Shown here: piece after piece, positions 28,899 through 37,968 of the stretch
How the letters are laid out: each line of letters starts with the position of its first letter
Numbering within the stretch: the first letter of the stretch is position 1
From: Aliikangiella sp965214955
Lineage (GTDB): Bacteria; Pseudomonadota; Gammaproteobacteria; Enterobacterales; Kangiellaceae
DNA: 64,000 nucleotides
Assembly (NCBI GenBank): GCA_965214955.1
Contig: CBDCCU010000010.1
Location: 372,001-436,000 of the forward strand
Reading direction: 5' to 3'
Program-made: the position numbers and the translations under genes
Notes under the pieces: generated by a model
Database searches by the model: none
The model's input: only the letters and a program-made list of their open reading frames with translations
What the model was told of the DNA's origin: nothing

Positions 28899-29579
28899 TT
28901 ATAGTGAATTTAAATATCGCCCACTGCGCGGTAAATAATAATTATCAGAATCTAAAGAAACAATAATCGTTTCTGCTTTACCAATAAGCTCATTTCTTGG
29001 CACTAATCCAATCCAGCGAGAATCTTGGCTATTATCTCTATTATCACCTAACACCCAATAACTATCTTTAGGCACCTCAATTTCTGCAAAAGAGTTTTTA
29101 GGATTAGTATAAATTTTAGTGACTCTTATGGGGTAATTTTTGTTTGCAGACTGCGGAAGCGCTTCTTTAAAATAAGCGGCAGACTCTCTATCGGCTAAAA
29201 AACTATCAAATGGTTGGTTTTCTTCTAAAAAGTCTAGCGCAACAGGTCTGCCATTAATAACAAGTTGGTTAGAGTGCATTGATATTTTATCACCTGGAAC
29301 GGCAACCACTCTTTTAATGAGTCTTTCGTTACTCACCGCAGACTGAAAAACAATAACATCGCCAGCTTTAGGATCGTTGTGTCTATTAAGGTTAATATCA
29401 GTGAAAGGAATTTTTACATCGTAAGCCAGTTTATTAACCCAAACTCTATCGCCAATTAATACATTTGGCTGCATAGAGCCAGTTGGCACATGATACCAAT
29501 CTGCAATGGCGCTTCTAAAAAATAACATCAATATTAAAAAAACAATAATGCCACGGTTATTTTGCCAAAATTTTTTCAC
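28899..29579 (-). CDS. lepB: signal peptidase I (single-helix type)
   Basis: A 226-residue type I signal peptidase. The Ser35 nucleophile lies in PTGSMQPNV and the Lys89 base in RLIKRVVAVPGD. The family box GDNRDNSQDSR is intact. It has a single N-terminal helix (IIVFLILMLFF), whereas E. coli LepB has two. It is not beside lepA/rnc, so it may be an extra paralogue rather than the housekeeping copy. A single-gene unit, convergent with the hydrolase gene. Confidence 0.88.
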   Translation of the reverse strand: MKKFWQNNRGIIVFLILMLFFRSAIADWYHVPTGSMQPNVLIGDRVWVNKLAYDVKIPFTDINLNRHNDPKAGDVIVFQSAVSNERLIKRVVAVPGDKISMHSNQLVINGRPVALDFLEENQPFDSFLADRESAAYFKEALPQSANKNYPIRVTKIYTNPKNSFAEIEVPKDSYWVLGDNRDNSQDSRWIGLVPRNELIGKAETIIVSLDSDNYYLPRSGRYLNSL

Positions 29580-29728
29580 TTTTTACTTCCTAAACCAAAC
29601 ACTAATAAAATAACAACAGTTAATACTAAAACATTTAAGTAAAAATGAAACGTTTGGTACAAAGATATTAACAAGCTGTTACATTCCAATGCATCCATGC
29701 ATCCAGTGTATACAAACTCAATTACAAC

Positions 29729-30625
29729 CTATACACCCGATTCTTGTTTTACCGTTTCGGTGATCCAATCGCAAAATGCTTTAATTTTTGGACGCTGGGC
29801 AGATTCTTTAGGGCAAACTAAATCATAAGAGAAATCACTTTCTAAGGTTAATTCAAAAGGTTGCACTAACCTGCCAGCCGATACATCGGCTTGTGATAAT
29901 ACTGAATGCCCCATGGCTACACCTTGTCCATAAATTGCCGCTTGCTGCACCATAGAAGTATGGCTAAATACCGGACCATGATTTAAGTTTACTCCTTTCA
30001 CACCAGCATACTTTAGCCACCTTCTCCAATCGGATGTGCTTCCATCGTGTAGCAAGGTATGATGAATAAGATCTTTAGGTGAGCGGAGTGGGCACTCACC
30101 CTCTAATAACGTGGGAGAACACAAGGGGGTTAGCTGCTCAGACAATAATGTTTGCGAGTGCATTCCAGGGTAATCTCCCCTTTCATAATAAATAGCCACA
30201 TCAATATCTTCACGGACAAAGTCAACGGCTTCATCGCTGGCTTTAAGTCGCACCTCAATATCAGGATATTGCCGATTAAACAATGATAATCTCGGCACAA
30301 GCCAAACTGTAGCAAAAGTGGGAACAACACTAACGGTTAGCGCCCCACTCGCTCCTTGCGCTTTAATTTGCTCGGTTGCATTAGTAAGTATTTCAAAAAT
30401 ATCTCTAATTTTTGGCCAATAACTTTGACCTTCATCCGTTAACAATAGTTTTCGATTTCTGCGTACAAATAAGGGAACACCCAAAAAGTCTTCGAGTGAT
30501 TTAATTTGATGACTAACCGCCGCTTGTGTCACAAAAAGTTCATCTGCTGCTCTTGTAAAACTTAAATGCCGTCCCGCAGATTCAAAGGCACGCAAGCTTT
30601 TTAGTGGAGGTAGACGTCTAGACAT
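29729..30625 (-). CDS. LysR-type regulator, GcvA-like
   Basis: 298 residues. The N-terminal HTH reads LRAFESAGRHLSFTRAADEL with VTQAAVSHQIKSLE, the GcvA subgroup pattern. A full substrate-binding domain follows (VSVVPTFATVWLVPRL, DIDVAIYYERGDYP). GcvA-type regulators control amino-acid or aromatic catabolism; the target is unknown. It is divergent from the candidate small RNA at 30713 and from the citrulline-type hydrolase gene at 30982, and is a reasonable regulator of either. Confidence 0.88.
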   Translation of the reverse strand: MSRRLPPLKSLRAFESAGRHLSFTRAADELFVTQAAVSHQIKSLEDFLGVPLFVRRNRKLLLTDEGQSYWPKIRDIFEILTNATEQIKAQGASGALTVSVVPTFATVWLVPRLSLFNRQYPDIEVRLKASDEAVDFVREDIDVAIYYERGDYPGMHSQTLLSEQLTPLCSPTLLEGECPLRSPKDLIHHTLLHDGSTSDWRRWLKYAGVKGVNLNHGPVFSHTSMVQQAAIYGQGVAMGHSVLSQADVSAGRLVQPFELTLESDFSYDLVCPKESAQRPKIKAFCDWITETVKQESGV

Positions 30626-30677
30626 AATAAATCATTATTCATTAGTTTTTCTAATGCGAAGCATTATAAACAATCGT

Positions 30678-30706
30678 TTGAAAACTATCAATTGACTGCG
30701 TATAGT
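30678..30706 (+). promoter_or_regulatory. strong sigma-70 promoter for a non-coding transcript
   Basis: -35 TTGAAA (30678-30683), exactly 17 bases, -10 TATAGT (30701-30706). Expected transcription start about 30713. It points right, away from the LysR gene, and no ORF lies before the terminator at 30916. Confidence 0.6.
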
Positions 30707-30712
30707 TCGTCC

Positions 30713-30943
30713 CATGTTCAGCGACAGCTTGAACCTTCGCTTGAAACAGCGAACCTGAATATTTTTTTACTGGTTGTCTTTAAATATTCAAATTGAGGAT
30801 TTCCTCTTTGTTTCATTTTTGAGAGTTGTTTTTTTCTGTCCCAACAGATTTGATTAGAGAAATGCTGTGGCCTCCTACCCTTATTTGGTCCTAATTTTCA
30901 CAGCAAATTACTAGTAAGGCTTGCATTGCAAGCCTTTTTTTTT
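30713..30943 (+). ncRNA. candidate small RNA, about 230 nt
   Basis: Bounded by the promoter above and a strong terminator (stem AAGGCTTGC / GCAAGCCTT, loop ATT, nine T, 30916-30943). No ORF with a ribosome site lies within. Internal structure: a 5' hairpin with TTCGCT / AGCGAA at 30736-30753 inside TTCAG / CTGAA, and a late stem TGCTGTG / CACAGCA. A T-run after the 5' hairpin (30762-30768) could end a shorter form. I compared it by memory with 6S, 4.5S, Spot 42 and CsrB and saw no match. The long U-tail is typical of Hfq-bound RNAs. It could instead be the leader of the gene at 30982. Confidence 0.42.
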
Positions 30944-30981
30944 GCTAAAATTTACTCATGTAAAATCAATAACTCACCCTA

Positions 30982-31926
30982 ATGCACTATACACAGCCTC
31001 ATTTAACTCATTCAGTTGTTATGGTTCAGCCTTTTGACTTTGGATTTAACGAAGAAACAGGGCTTGATAATGAATTTCAACACCGACCAGCCAATAATCA
31101 AGTTGATAAGATTAAATTTTTGGCAAAAAAAGAATTTGAATCTATGGTTGAGCGCTTAGAGCAAAATAACCTAGAAGTATTAGTTTTAGGAAAAAGCCAT
31201 ACAAAACAAAAACTACCCGATGCTATATTTCCTAATAACTGGTTCAGTACCCGTGCTAACGGTGAAGTTTTTATTTATCCCATGAAAACCAACAACCGTA
31301 GAGCCGAAGTTCAAGTTGATCAATTGGTTCAATCTTTTTGGCAAAAAAATTATCAAGTCTCTTCGGTATTAGACATTAGGGACTCTGCTACAAATTTGGC
31401 TTTAGAAGGAACGGGTAGTTTGATTTTTCAGCATCAGCAGGGAAAAGTTTATGCTTCAATTTCTGAGCGTTGTGATAAAACACTGCTGATACAATTTTGC
31501 CAACAATATCATTATCAGCCACAAATAATTTACACCAAAAGTAGCAAAGGCCTACCGATATACCACACCAATGTGCTACTTTCTTGTGGTGAAAATTTTG
31601 CTGTTATTTGTGATCAAGTTATTACTGAAGATCCTGAAAGTCAGCAAAGTTTAAATTCTCTTGCAGAAAACTGCGACGATCTGATTAAAATATCAGAATC
31701 ACAAATGACTCAATCATTTTGTGGAAATATTCTTCAACTTAAGTCTCAAAAAGGAGAGCCTTGTATTGTAATGTCAAACTCAGCTTTAAAAGGTTTTACC
31801 GCTGCGCAAATTCGAATATTGGAAAAACACGGTAGTTTAATTGCTGTTAATATACCAACAATAGAAAACATTGGTGGAGGTAGTGCAAGATGCATGTTGG
31901 CAGAAAATTTCCTTAGCCAGTGTTAA
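30982..31926 (+). CDS. ctlX: arginine-deiminase-fold hydrolase, CtlX (citrulline utilisation) type
   Basis: A 314-residue amidinotransferase/deiminase-fold enzyme. The catalytic Cys304 is in GGGSARCMLAENF, the His in IYHTNVLLSCG, and the Asp/Asn substrate residues in PDAIFPNNWFS. These features match the CtlX-type proteins found in citrulline or guanidino-compound catabolism, and more distantly dimethylarginine hydrolases. Cytoplasmic. Starts 38 bases after the terminator at 30916, so it needs its own promoter or read-through. The exact substrate is inferred only. Confidence 0.82.
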   Translation: MHYTQPHLTHSVVMVQPFDFGFNEETGLDNEFQHRPANNQVDKIKFLAKKEFESMVERLEQNNLEVLVLGKSHTKQKLPDAIFPNNWFSTRANGEVFIYPMKTNNRRAEVQVDQLVQSFWQKNYQVSSVLDIRDSATNLALEGTGSLIFQHQQGKVYASISERCDKTLLIQFCQQYHYQPQIIYTKSSKGLPIYHTNVLLSCGENFAVICDQVITEDPESQQSLNSLAENCDDLIKISESQMTQSFCGNILQLKSQKGEPCIVMSNSALKGFTAAQIRILEKHGSLIAVNIPTIENIGGGSARCMLAENFLSQC

Positions 31927-32022
31927 ACTTTTCTCAATTAAGCTAAACATTTGATTATACGAGATATTTTACTTAAATTAGACTAAACTTTAATAAAACA
32001 TAAAAAATAAATAATCTAGAAT

Positions 32023-33714
32023 ATGGCACTCCCAACGTTAGATGGCTACAGACTCAATAATGAAATTGCCTCTGGCGGTATGGCAAAGATTTTTGATGCC
32101 ACTCAAATTTCATTAAATCGCCCTGTAGCCATTAAGTTTTTAAGTAAAAACCTACTTTCTCACCAAGAAGCCAAGACGCTTTTTGAGCGCGAATCTTTAA
32201 TTATTGCCAAACTCAACCACCCTAATATTGTGCAAGTTATTGATAAAGGGATCACTAGCGAGTCTCAACCTTATTTTGTCATGGAAAAAATTAAGGGGAT
32301 TGATCTATCTGTAATGCTATCTGAGGGTGTATTACCCTTTGGCAAAAAACTAGATATTGCCATTCAACTTTGCAAAGGGCTGGCTTATGCCCATAAAAAT
32401 GGTGTTATACATAGAGATATTAAACCTTCTAATGTAATCATTGATCAACATGCCAATGTAAAAATTCTCGACTTTGGCATAGCACTTGCCGAAAGCGATC
32501 AAAATATTCAAGCTCAAACTAGCGTTTTAGGTACACAAGGTTATGTTGCTCCAGAACAAGAAGAAAACTATAGCCAGGCAACTTTTGTCAGTGATATCTA
32601 TTCTGTTGGTATTTTATTTTATGATCTCTTTGGTACTAAACCATCTGGGGCAAACAAAAGAGAACCAAATAGGCTTAAAAAATTAGAATCTAAAGCGCTT
32701 AAATCGCTTATAGAACAATGCTGTCATAATGATCCAACTGAGCGTTATCAAACCCTTACCGAAGTGAGAGATCAATTATTAAGAATTTCTCAGGGTAGCC
32801 ATTTAAGTAAAAGCAATCTAAAAGCGGTTGAGCAAGACAATAAAGATTTAGCCCAAAATTTTAACTTGCTCGATGTACTCAGCAAAACTAAAACCAAGCA
32901 AGTTTATTTGTTTCAAAAAAAGAGCAATCGACAACTGCTAGTGATAAAAAGAATGACTGGCGACTTTGCAGGGCTAAAAGAAGCAAAGTATTTATCGAGT
33001 ATTAAACACCCCAACATTGTTAATATTTTAGCTGCGGTTAAAAACAATAACTACAGCACAATTATTACCGAATACTTATCGGGCGGCAGTTTAAAAGCCC
33101 AGTTAATTCAAAATTTGAGCGAAGCAAGTTTTTTAGTGCAAGCCTGTCAAATTTGCTCTGCCATTTACTTTGCTCACCAAAACAAAGTGCTACACAGTAA
33201 TTTGTCACCTAACAATATACTATTTGATGACAAGCAAAACTTAAAGATCTGTGATTTTGGGCAGCTCAGCAGTAATGACGATAAAAACTCAATGCAAGCC
33301 TACCAGCCTCCTGGACAACAAGCTTTTAGTGAACAATACGACATATATACAATGGGGGCTGTGTTTCACCACATGCTCTATGGTGTTCCACCTGGTAACA
33401 CCATTCCACCCCAAGAAGAAAAAATTTCTTTTAGACTACAAAAACTAATTGATCAAATGCTTTCAATTGATCCCATTAACCGACCAACAACAGCACAACA
33501 GGTTTTAGTAGAATTACAAAAAATTGCTAACTCAAGCTCAAACAAAAAACTTAAATCACAAATGGGAAAGGGAAACGAGCAACAAGCGATAAGAATAAAA
33601 AGGCGCAAACAATCAGCGCCACAGCAAGCTAGTTATAAAGTATTATGGTTATCGGTTGCACTAGCAGCATCATTAATGGTTAATGCTGCACTAATTATTA
33701 GAACCTATTTTTAG
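32023..33714 (+). CDS. membrane-anchored tandem Ser/Thr kinase and pseudokinase
   Basis: 563 residues. Domain 1 (about 8-255) is a complete Hanks kinase: Gly loop ASGGMAK, Lys38 in VAIK, HRDIKPSN with Asp132, DFG 150-152, and the GTQGYVAPE segment. Domain 2 (about 280-510) keeps the VIK lysine (309) and DFG (411-413) but reads HSNLSPNN where HRDxKPxN is expected, so the catalytic Asp is Asn393; it also lacks a Gly loop and a normal APE, so it should be a pseudokinase. A single C-terminal helix (WLSVALAASLMVNAALII) anchors it with the kinases in the cytoplasm and almost no periplasmic part. It is convergent with a three-FHA protein gene 37 bases away. Confidence 0.92.
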   Translation: MALPTLDGYRLNNEIASGGMAKIFDATQISLNRPVAIKFLSKNLLSHQEAKTLFERESLIIAKLNHPNIVQVIDKGITSESQPYFVMEKIKGIDLSVMLSEGVLPFGKKLDIAIQLCKGLAYAHKNGVIHRDIKPSNVIIDQHANVKILDFGIALAESDQNIQAQTSVLGTQGYVAPEQEENYSQATFVSDIYSVGILFYDLFGTKPSGANKREPNRLKKLESKALKSLIEQCCHNDPTERYQTLTEVRDQLLRISQGSHLSKSNLKAVEQDNKDLAQNFNLLDVLSKTKTKQVYLFQKKSNRQLLVIKRMTGDFAGLKEAKYLSSIKHPNIVNILAAVKNNNYSTIITEYLSGGSLKAQLIQNLSEASFLVQACQICSAIYFAHQNKVLHSNLSPNNILFDDKQNLKICDFGQLSSNDDKNSMQAYQPPGQQAFSEQYDIYTMGAVFHHMLYGVPPGNTIPPQEEKISFRLQKLIDQMLSIDPINRPTTAQQVLVELQKIANSSSNKKLKSQMGKGNEQQAIRIKRRKQSAPQQASYKVLWLSVALAASLMVNAALIIRTYF

Positions 33715-33716
33715 AA

Positions 33717-33749
33717 CGGGTATACCCGCTCTACTTCAAGATGCTTGTT
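33717..33749. repeat. palindromic repeat family, copy A
   Basis: CGGGTATACCCG (33717-33728) is two repeat ends back to back, continuing as CTCTACTTCAAGATGCTTG. It fills the whole gap between the convergent kinase and FHA genes and may end transcription from either side. Confidence 0.7.
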
Positions 33750-33751
33750 CG

Positions 33752-34942
33752 CTAAATAAAGCCAAAAGCAACCGCACCGGCAACAACAATACCTAGCACT
33801 AATATCCCCATAATTAACAATCCATTACCGCTCGACTTTTTCGGTTGAGGTTTTCTATAACTAAGCGGCTTATCGCCAGTTGATTGAAACTTTAACAAAG
33901 TACCACCAACAATCAACTCGTCACCATCTTGTAAAATAGCTTTGGCTTGCATTTTACCATTTACCATTAAACCATCGGAGGCGCCGTCATTTTTAATTTC
34001 CCAGCCAAGCGGGGTTTCTTGCAGATAAACATGCCTTGCAGAAACACTTTGTTCGCTGGTTGATAAATGATGACCTAGCATTCGAGATAAGTGATTATGA
34101 GATTGAGTAATTTCTATCACCTTTCCTTCTATGCGATGAGACAAACCATGCATAAACACTTTTTTACTAGCTTCGCTATTACTCGAAACTTTTGCTTGAG
34201 AGTTATTTTTAGTCTTTGATTTTGTGGCATTTTTTGCGCTTTTAGGTTTTTTATCGTCTTTAGCGCGTACAATGGTTCGTGGTTTTTTATTATTCTTATT
34301 TTCTGGGCCAATTAAGTTAAAAATAAATTCATCTAATCTTAGTTCATCACCATTAAACAATTCACAAGATTTAATTTTTTCACCATTAACAAAGGTTCCA
34401 TTCGATGAATTAAGATCATCAACATAAAGCCTCTCATTACGAATGGCAAACTTAGCGTGTTGACGAGAGATGTAACTTAAAGGAACAACAACCTCAGAGC
34501 TTTTATCTCTACCTAAAATAGCACCATCAGTTAACGAAAAATATTGCCCATCCAGTGGAGCAGAATTAGCCTTTAACATCCAAGGGCTAACCGCAGCTCT
34601 AATAATGGTTTGTTGCTCTGGCTCTTGTTGAGCTTTTGGCGGTTGAGAACGCTCACTTAAAGGATCAATAATTTCAAGCTCTGTCCCACCAAGTCGAATA
34701 ACATCCCAAGCATTAAGAGCCTGTTCTTTTATCACTGGAATATCATTAATAAAAACACTACGATTTTCGCTAATGTTTTTGAGTAAAATATCATCTTGAT
34801 TAATGGTTAGTTCTGCGTGCTGGGGCGCAACACCATCTTCTTCAATAGTGATGTCGCAGCCTGAATTAGAACCAATTAAAAATGTAGAATCTACCAACCA
34901 AATGGCTGGTTTTCTTCGATCCTTAAATTGAATTTTCAGCAT
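33752..34942 (-). CDS. triple-FHA, tail-anchored membrane protein
   Basis: 396 residues. Three FHA phosphothreonine-binding domains: about 20-90 (FLIGSNSGCDITI, weak), 135-205 (ILGRDKSSEVVVP, ISRQHAKF, LNSSNGTFVNG, canonical) and 270-350 (SVSARHVYL, DGASDGLMVNGK, diverged). A Lys/Ser-rich linker (about 215-260) joins domains 2 and 3. The C-terminal helix (LLIMGILVLGIVVAGAVAF) tail-anchors it. FHA proteins are common partners of Hanks kinases, and the neighbouring kinase gene faces it, so a kinase-reader pair at the membrane is the natural reading, though no interaction is shown. Confidence 0.87.
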   Translation of the reverse strand: MLKIQFKDRRKPAIWLVDSTFLIGSNSGCDITIEEDGVAPQHAELTINQDDILLKNISENRSVFINDIPVIKEQALNAWDVIRLGGTELEIIDPLSERSQPPKAQQEPEQQTIIRAAVSPWMLKANSAPLDGQYFSLTDGAILGRDKSSEVVVPLSYISRQHAKFAIRNERLYVDDLNSSNGTFVNGEKIKSCELFNGDELRLDEFIFNLIGPENKNNKKPRTIVRAKDDKKPKSAKNATKSKTKNNSQAKVSSNSEASKKVFMHGLSHRIEGKVIEITQSHNHLSRMLGHHLSTSEQSVSARHVYLQETPLGWEIKNDGASDGLMVNGKMQAKAILQDGDELIVGGTLLKFQSTGDKPLSYRKPQPKKSSGNGLLIMGILVLGIVVAGAVAFGFI

Positions 34943-35143
34943 AGAGACAAACGCTTCCTTTTCTTTACGTGCTTATTTAAGCCATGTCACTCAATAAACC
35001 AATATGATAACGGTTTAAAGCCGTTTACTAAACTGCATTATAGAAAAAAGAGCACCATTTTAAAATTTTTTATAAAAAAATGCCCCAATGTCCTCAATCT
35101 ATTTCAAGATGATTGTTTCAGCGTTTAAAACCATTATCCAAAA

Positions 35144-36493
35144 CTAATAGCCAGCGGCAACTTTCATTAAAATACCACATAAATAAGCCATATAAGTGCC
35201 TAAAGCATAACCAAATACCGCTAATAAAACACCAACAGGTGCAAGCGACGGATGAAATGCCGATGCCACAACTGGCGCCGATGCCGCACCACCAACATTT
35301 GCCTGACTGCCTACAGCCATATAAAAAACTGGCGCTTTAATCAATTTGGCAACAGTTAACATAAGCGTTGCATGAACCAACATCCAAATTGCGCCAACAA
35401 CAAATAACCAAGGTTTTTCAAAAATGGCTAAAATATCCATGTGTAGTCCTATTGCCGCCACAAGAATATAAATAAACACCGAGCCCACTTTAGAAGCCCC
35501 TGCCGCTTCAAAGGTACGCAGTTTAGTGGTTGAAAGAATAAGCCCAATAGTGGTTACGGTAACAATCAGCCAAAAGAATTTGCTGGTTAATGAATAATCT
35601 TTAGCCCCAGGCCACCACTGTCCAATTAAAGGAGTTAGATTATCTGCAACCAAATGACCAAATGCCGTTGCACCAAAAGCAATGGCAATGATAATCATTA
35701 AGTCGGTTAAATCGGGGTTGCGAGAATGCTTTTTATTAAATTGCTCAACCGTCTCTTTTAATTCTTCAATGGCTTGGGTATCAGCGCCTGTTTTAGCATC
35801 AATTTGTTTAGCTCTACCAGCCATTAATAGTAATACTGCCATCCAAATATTAGCAATAATGATATCAACCGCAATCATGCTCGAAAATAACGAGCCCGAA
35901 ACTTCAAACACATCTTTCATTGCCGCTTGATTAGCACCGCCACCAATCCAGCTACCAGCAACCGTTGTCATGCCACGCCATACATCACCTGCAACCACTT
36001 CGGGGTTAATCACTGCCATTAATAAAATAGCAATTGGACCACCAATAACAATGCCAAATGTCCCCGTTAAAAACATAATAACCGCTTTACCACCAAGCGC
36101 CTTAATACGCTGAAAATCAATACTAAGAGTTAATAGCACTAAACTGGCAGGTAATAAAAATCTCGAAGCCACATAATAAAGATTAGCGCCACTGGCCTTA
36201 ACTTTTGCACTAGAAGGATCTTCAAAACCTTGACACTGTGCCAACACTTTACCGCCAGCATCAACGGCTCCGCTTAGTACATCACTACAGGCATAATCGT
36301 AAGGAACAATATGAAAAGAATGCAAAATTGAAGGTAAAAAATAGCACAACAGCAATGCTGGCACATATTTATAAAAAGCTTTAAGTTTAGGGTGCTCACT
36401 TTTGTGAGTATAAAAAACCAAACCTAAAATTAAAGCCAAAAGCCCAAAAACCACGGCATCGTTGGTTACTAAATAGCTAATTGGTTGTTGCAT
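35144..36493 (-). CDS. DUF819 family membrane protein (YjcL-like)
   Basis: A 449-residue polytopic protein (about 11-12 helices) of the DUF819 family, probable transporters of unknown substrate. Typical stretches: FGLLALILGLVFYTH at the start, GSWIGGGANQAAMKDVF in the middle, and GSQANVGGAASAPVVASAFH near the end, which has conserved small residues likely in the transport path. A single transcription unit, with 200 bases of no seen content toward the FHA gene. Confidence 0.85.
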   Translation of the reverse strand: MQQPISYLVTNDAVVFGLLALILGLVFYTHKSEHPKLKAFYKYVPALLLCYFLPSILHSFHIVPYDYACSDVLSGAVDAGGKVLAQCQGFEDPSSAKVKASGANLYYVASRFLLPASLVLLTLSIDFQRIKALGGKAVIMFLTGTFGIVIGGPIAILLMAVINPEVVAGDVWRGMTTVAGSWIGGGANQAAMKDVFEVSGSLFSSMIAVDIIIANIWMAVLLLMAGRAKQIDAKTGADTQAIEELKETVEQFNKKHSRNPDLTDLMIIIAIAFGATAFGHLVADNLTPLIGQWWPGAKDYSLTSKFFWLIVTVTTIGLILSTTKLRTFEAAGASKVGSVFIYILVAAIGLHMDILAIFEKPWLFVVGAIWMLVHATLMLTVAKLIKAPVFYMAVGSQANVGGAASAPVVASAFHPSLAPVGVLLAVFGYALGTYMAYLCGILMKVAAGY

Positions 36494-36746
36494 GCTGCCC
36501 CTTATTCAATCAATGAAGTTTTATTATTAAATTGTTTTATCGCTAAAAAGCATTAAATTTGTGCAAATAATACTTGAAAGCCAATAGATAATACCATTTT
36601 GAGCTAAGCACACAAAATCCTCAATTAATTCAAACTATTTTTACCCTAGCAACGACATTAACAAACAGCTATCGTAACAGAGTATTTAAAATACAATATT
36701 CAACAACGATAAAATAGAAATATTAAAAACAACCTAGGTTTATTGA

Positions 36747-37304
36747 ATGTTTAATCTTAGTAGCGATGAAAAACTCATTGATAAGGCACTCGGCGGCTCA
36801 CAAGGCTCTTGGGTGAAATTAGTGAAGCGCTACGAAGGCTTGGTATTTAACTATTGTTTACGCATGACATTTAATCGGTCAGATGCAATGGATTTAATGC
36901 AAGAAGTGTATCTTGCGGTTTATAGAAACTTACCAGCCTATCGTGGCGAAGGAAAATTTAAGAGTTGGATGATGCGAATAGCCGCCAATAAAACCACCGA
37001 CTTTTTAAGAGCAAGGGGCAGAAATCCACTGCACCAAGCTGACGAAGTGGACAATGGTGATTTTCATTCACACCATAGTCCAGAGTCAGATTATCAGGCA
37101 CTTAGCGAAAATCGCCAGATAATGACAATGCTCTCAAAACTACCCGATGAGCAAAGAATGGTAGTGGAGCTAAAGTTTTTCCAACACTTCACTTTTGAAG
37201 AAATTAGTATGCAAACTGGTGTTGCCGTTAGCACATTAAAAACTCGGCTTTATACCGCTTTGCAAAAGTTAAAAGGTCAGATGGAGGTGCAAAATGCGCT
37301 GTGA
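36747..37304 (+). CDS. ECF-type RNA polymerase sigma factor
   Basis: A 185-residue sigma-70-family ECF factor. Region 2 includes DLMQEVYLAVYRNLPAYRGE, with FKSWMMRIAANKTTDFLR. Region 4 has LPDEQRMVVELKFFQHFTFE and the HTH VAVSTLKTRLYTALQKLK. It overlaps the anti-sigma gene by 11 bases. The group is RpoE-like in layout, but it is not the rpoE-rseABC locus. It probably controls its own operon; no matching -35 was found in the 253 bases upstream. Confidence 0.92.
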   Translation: MFNLSSDEKLIDKALGGSQGSWVKLVKRYEGLVFNYCLRMTFNRSDAMDLMQEVYLAVYRNLPAYRGEGKFKSWMMRIAANKTTDFLRARGRNPLHQADEVDNGDFHSHHSPESDYQALSENRQIMTMLSKLPDEQRMVVELKFFQHFTFEEISMQTGVAVSTLKTRLYTALQKLKGQMEVQNAL

Positions 37305-37968
37305 TCACAAGCTCGTTAGCGAACATTTAATCGACTATATCGACAATCAACTGTCACCAACGGTGAAAAAACAGTTTGAACAATCCATTGATAACTGTAG
37401 TGACTGCATGGCTACTTATCATCAAGCTCTGCAAATGCAACAAGCGGCATTTAAGTGGCAAAATGAGCCCGTACCTAACTGGCACAGAACTGAGTATGCG
37501 GTTCGCCCAAAGCAAAGCTCAAATGGTTGGTTAAATTGGGGCGCAATGGCAACCTCTACCTTGGCCATTTTAATGGTGGTATTTCAAGTGAATATTCAAA
37601 GTAGCGAAACAGGCTTTAGCGTTGCTTTTGGTGGTCAGTCTAATGCGCAAGTTGAAAAACTGGTTAACGACAGAATTAATCAATATCAACAAAGCCAAGC
37701 GGCATTATTAGATGCGCGTTTAGCCTCACAAACTGAAAAGCTACAAGCGGCAAATAAAATCGCCATGAATGATTTGCTCGTTAAAACCCGAGATGAGCGC
37801 CGCGACGATTTAAGCTTTTTGGTCACCGGCATTCAAAGCCAAAGGCAACAAGATAAGTCAAAAATTAATCAGCGCTTAACCGCCATTGCCGAAAACCAAA
37901 TTGAAAATAACCAGTATTTAAACCAGTTAATCCAGTCTGCAAGTACCACTAAGGGAGAAAACCAATGA
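37294..37968 (+). CDS. membrane anti-sigma factor, zf-HC2-like with altered His
   Basis: 224 residues. The N-terminal anti-sigma domain (EHLIDYIDNQLSP, then DNCSDCMATYHQ) keeps the CxxC pair, but the usual His four residues before the first Cys is Ser, so zinc binding may use another ligand (a CDH lies at residues 3-5) or be lost. A membrane helix (ATSTLAILMVVFQV, about 87-102) is followed by a long Gln-rich periplasmic coiled coil. Both ends overlap neighbours (11 bases with the sigma gene, 4 with the next), so the three are one operon. Confidence 0.82.
   Translation: MRCDHKLVSEHLIDYIDNQLSPTVKKQFEQSIDNCSDCMATYHQALQMQQAAFKWQNEPVPNWHRTEYAVRPKQSSNGWLNWGAMATSTLAILMVVFQVNIQSSETGFSVAFGGQSNAQVEKLVNDRINQYQQSQAALLDARLASQTEKLQAANKIAMNDLLVKTRDERRDDLSFLVTGIQSQRQQDKSKINQRLTAIAENQIENNQYLNQLIQSASTTKGENQ

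Noticed and set aside
30713..30943. 6S, 4.5S or CsrB RNA for the non-coding transcript
   Set aside because: No 6S-like closing stem and bubble, no SRP Alu-like motif and too few GGA motifs for CsrB.
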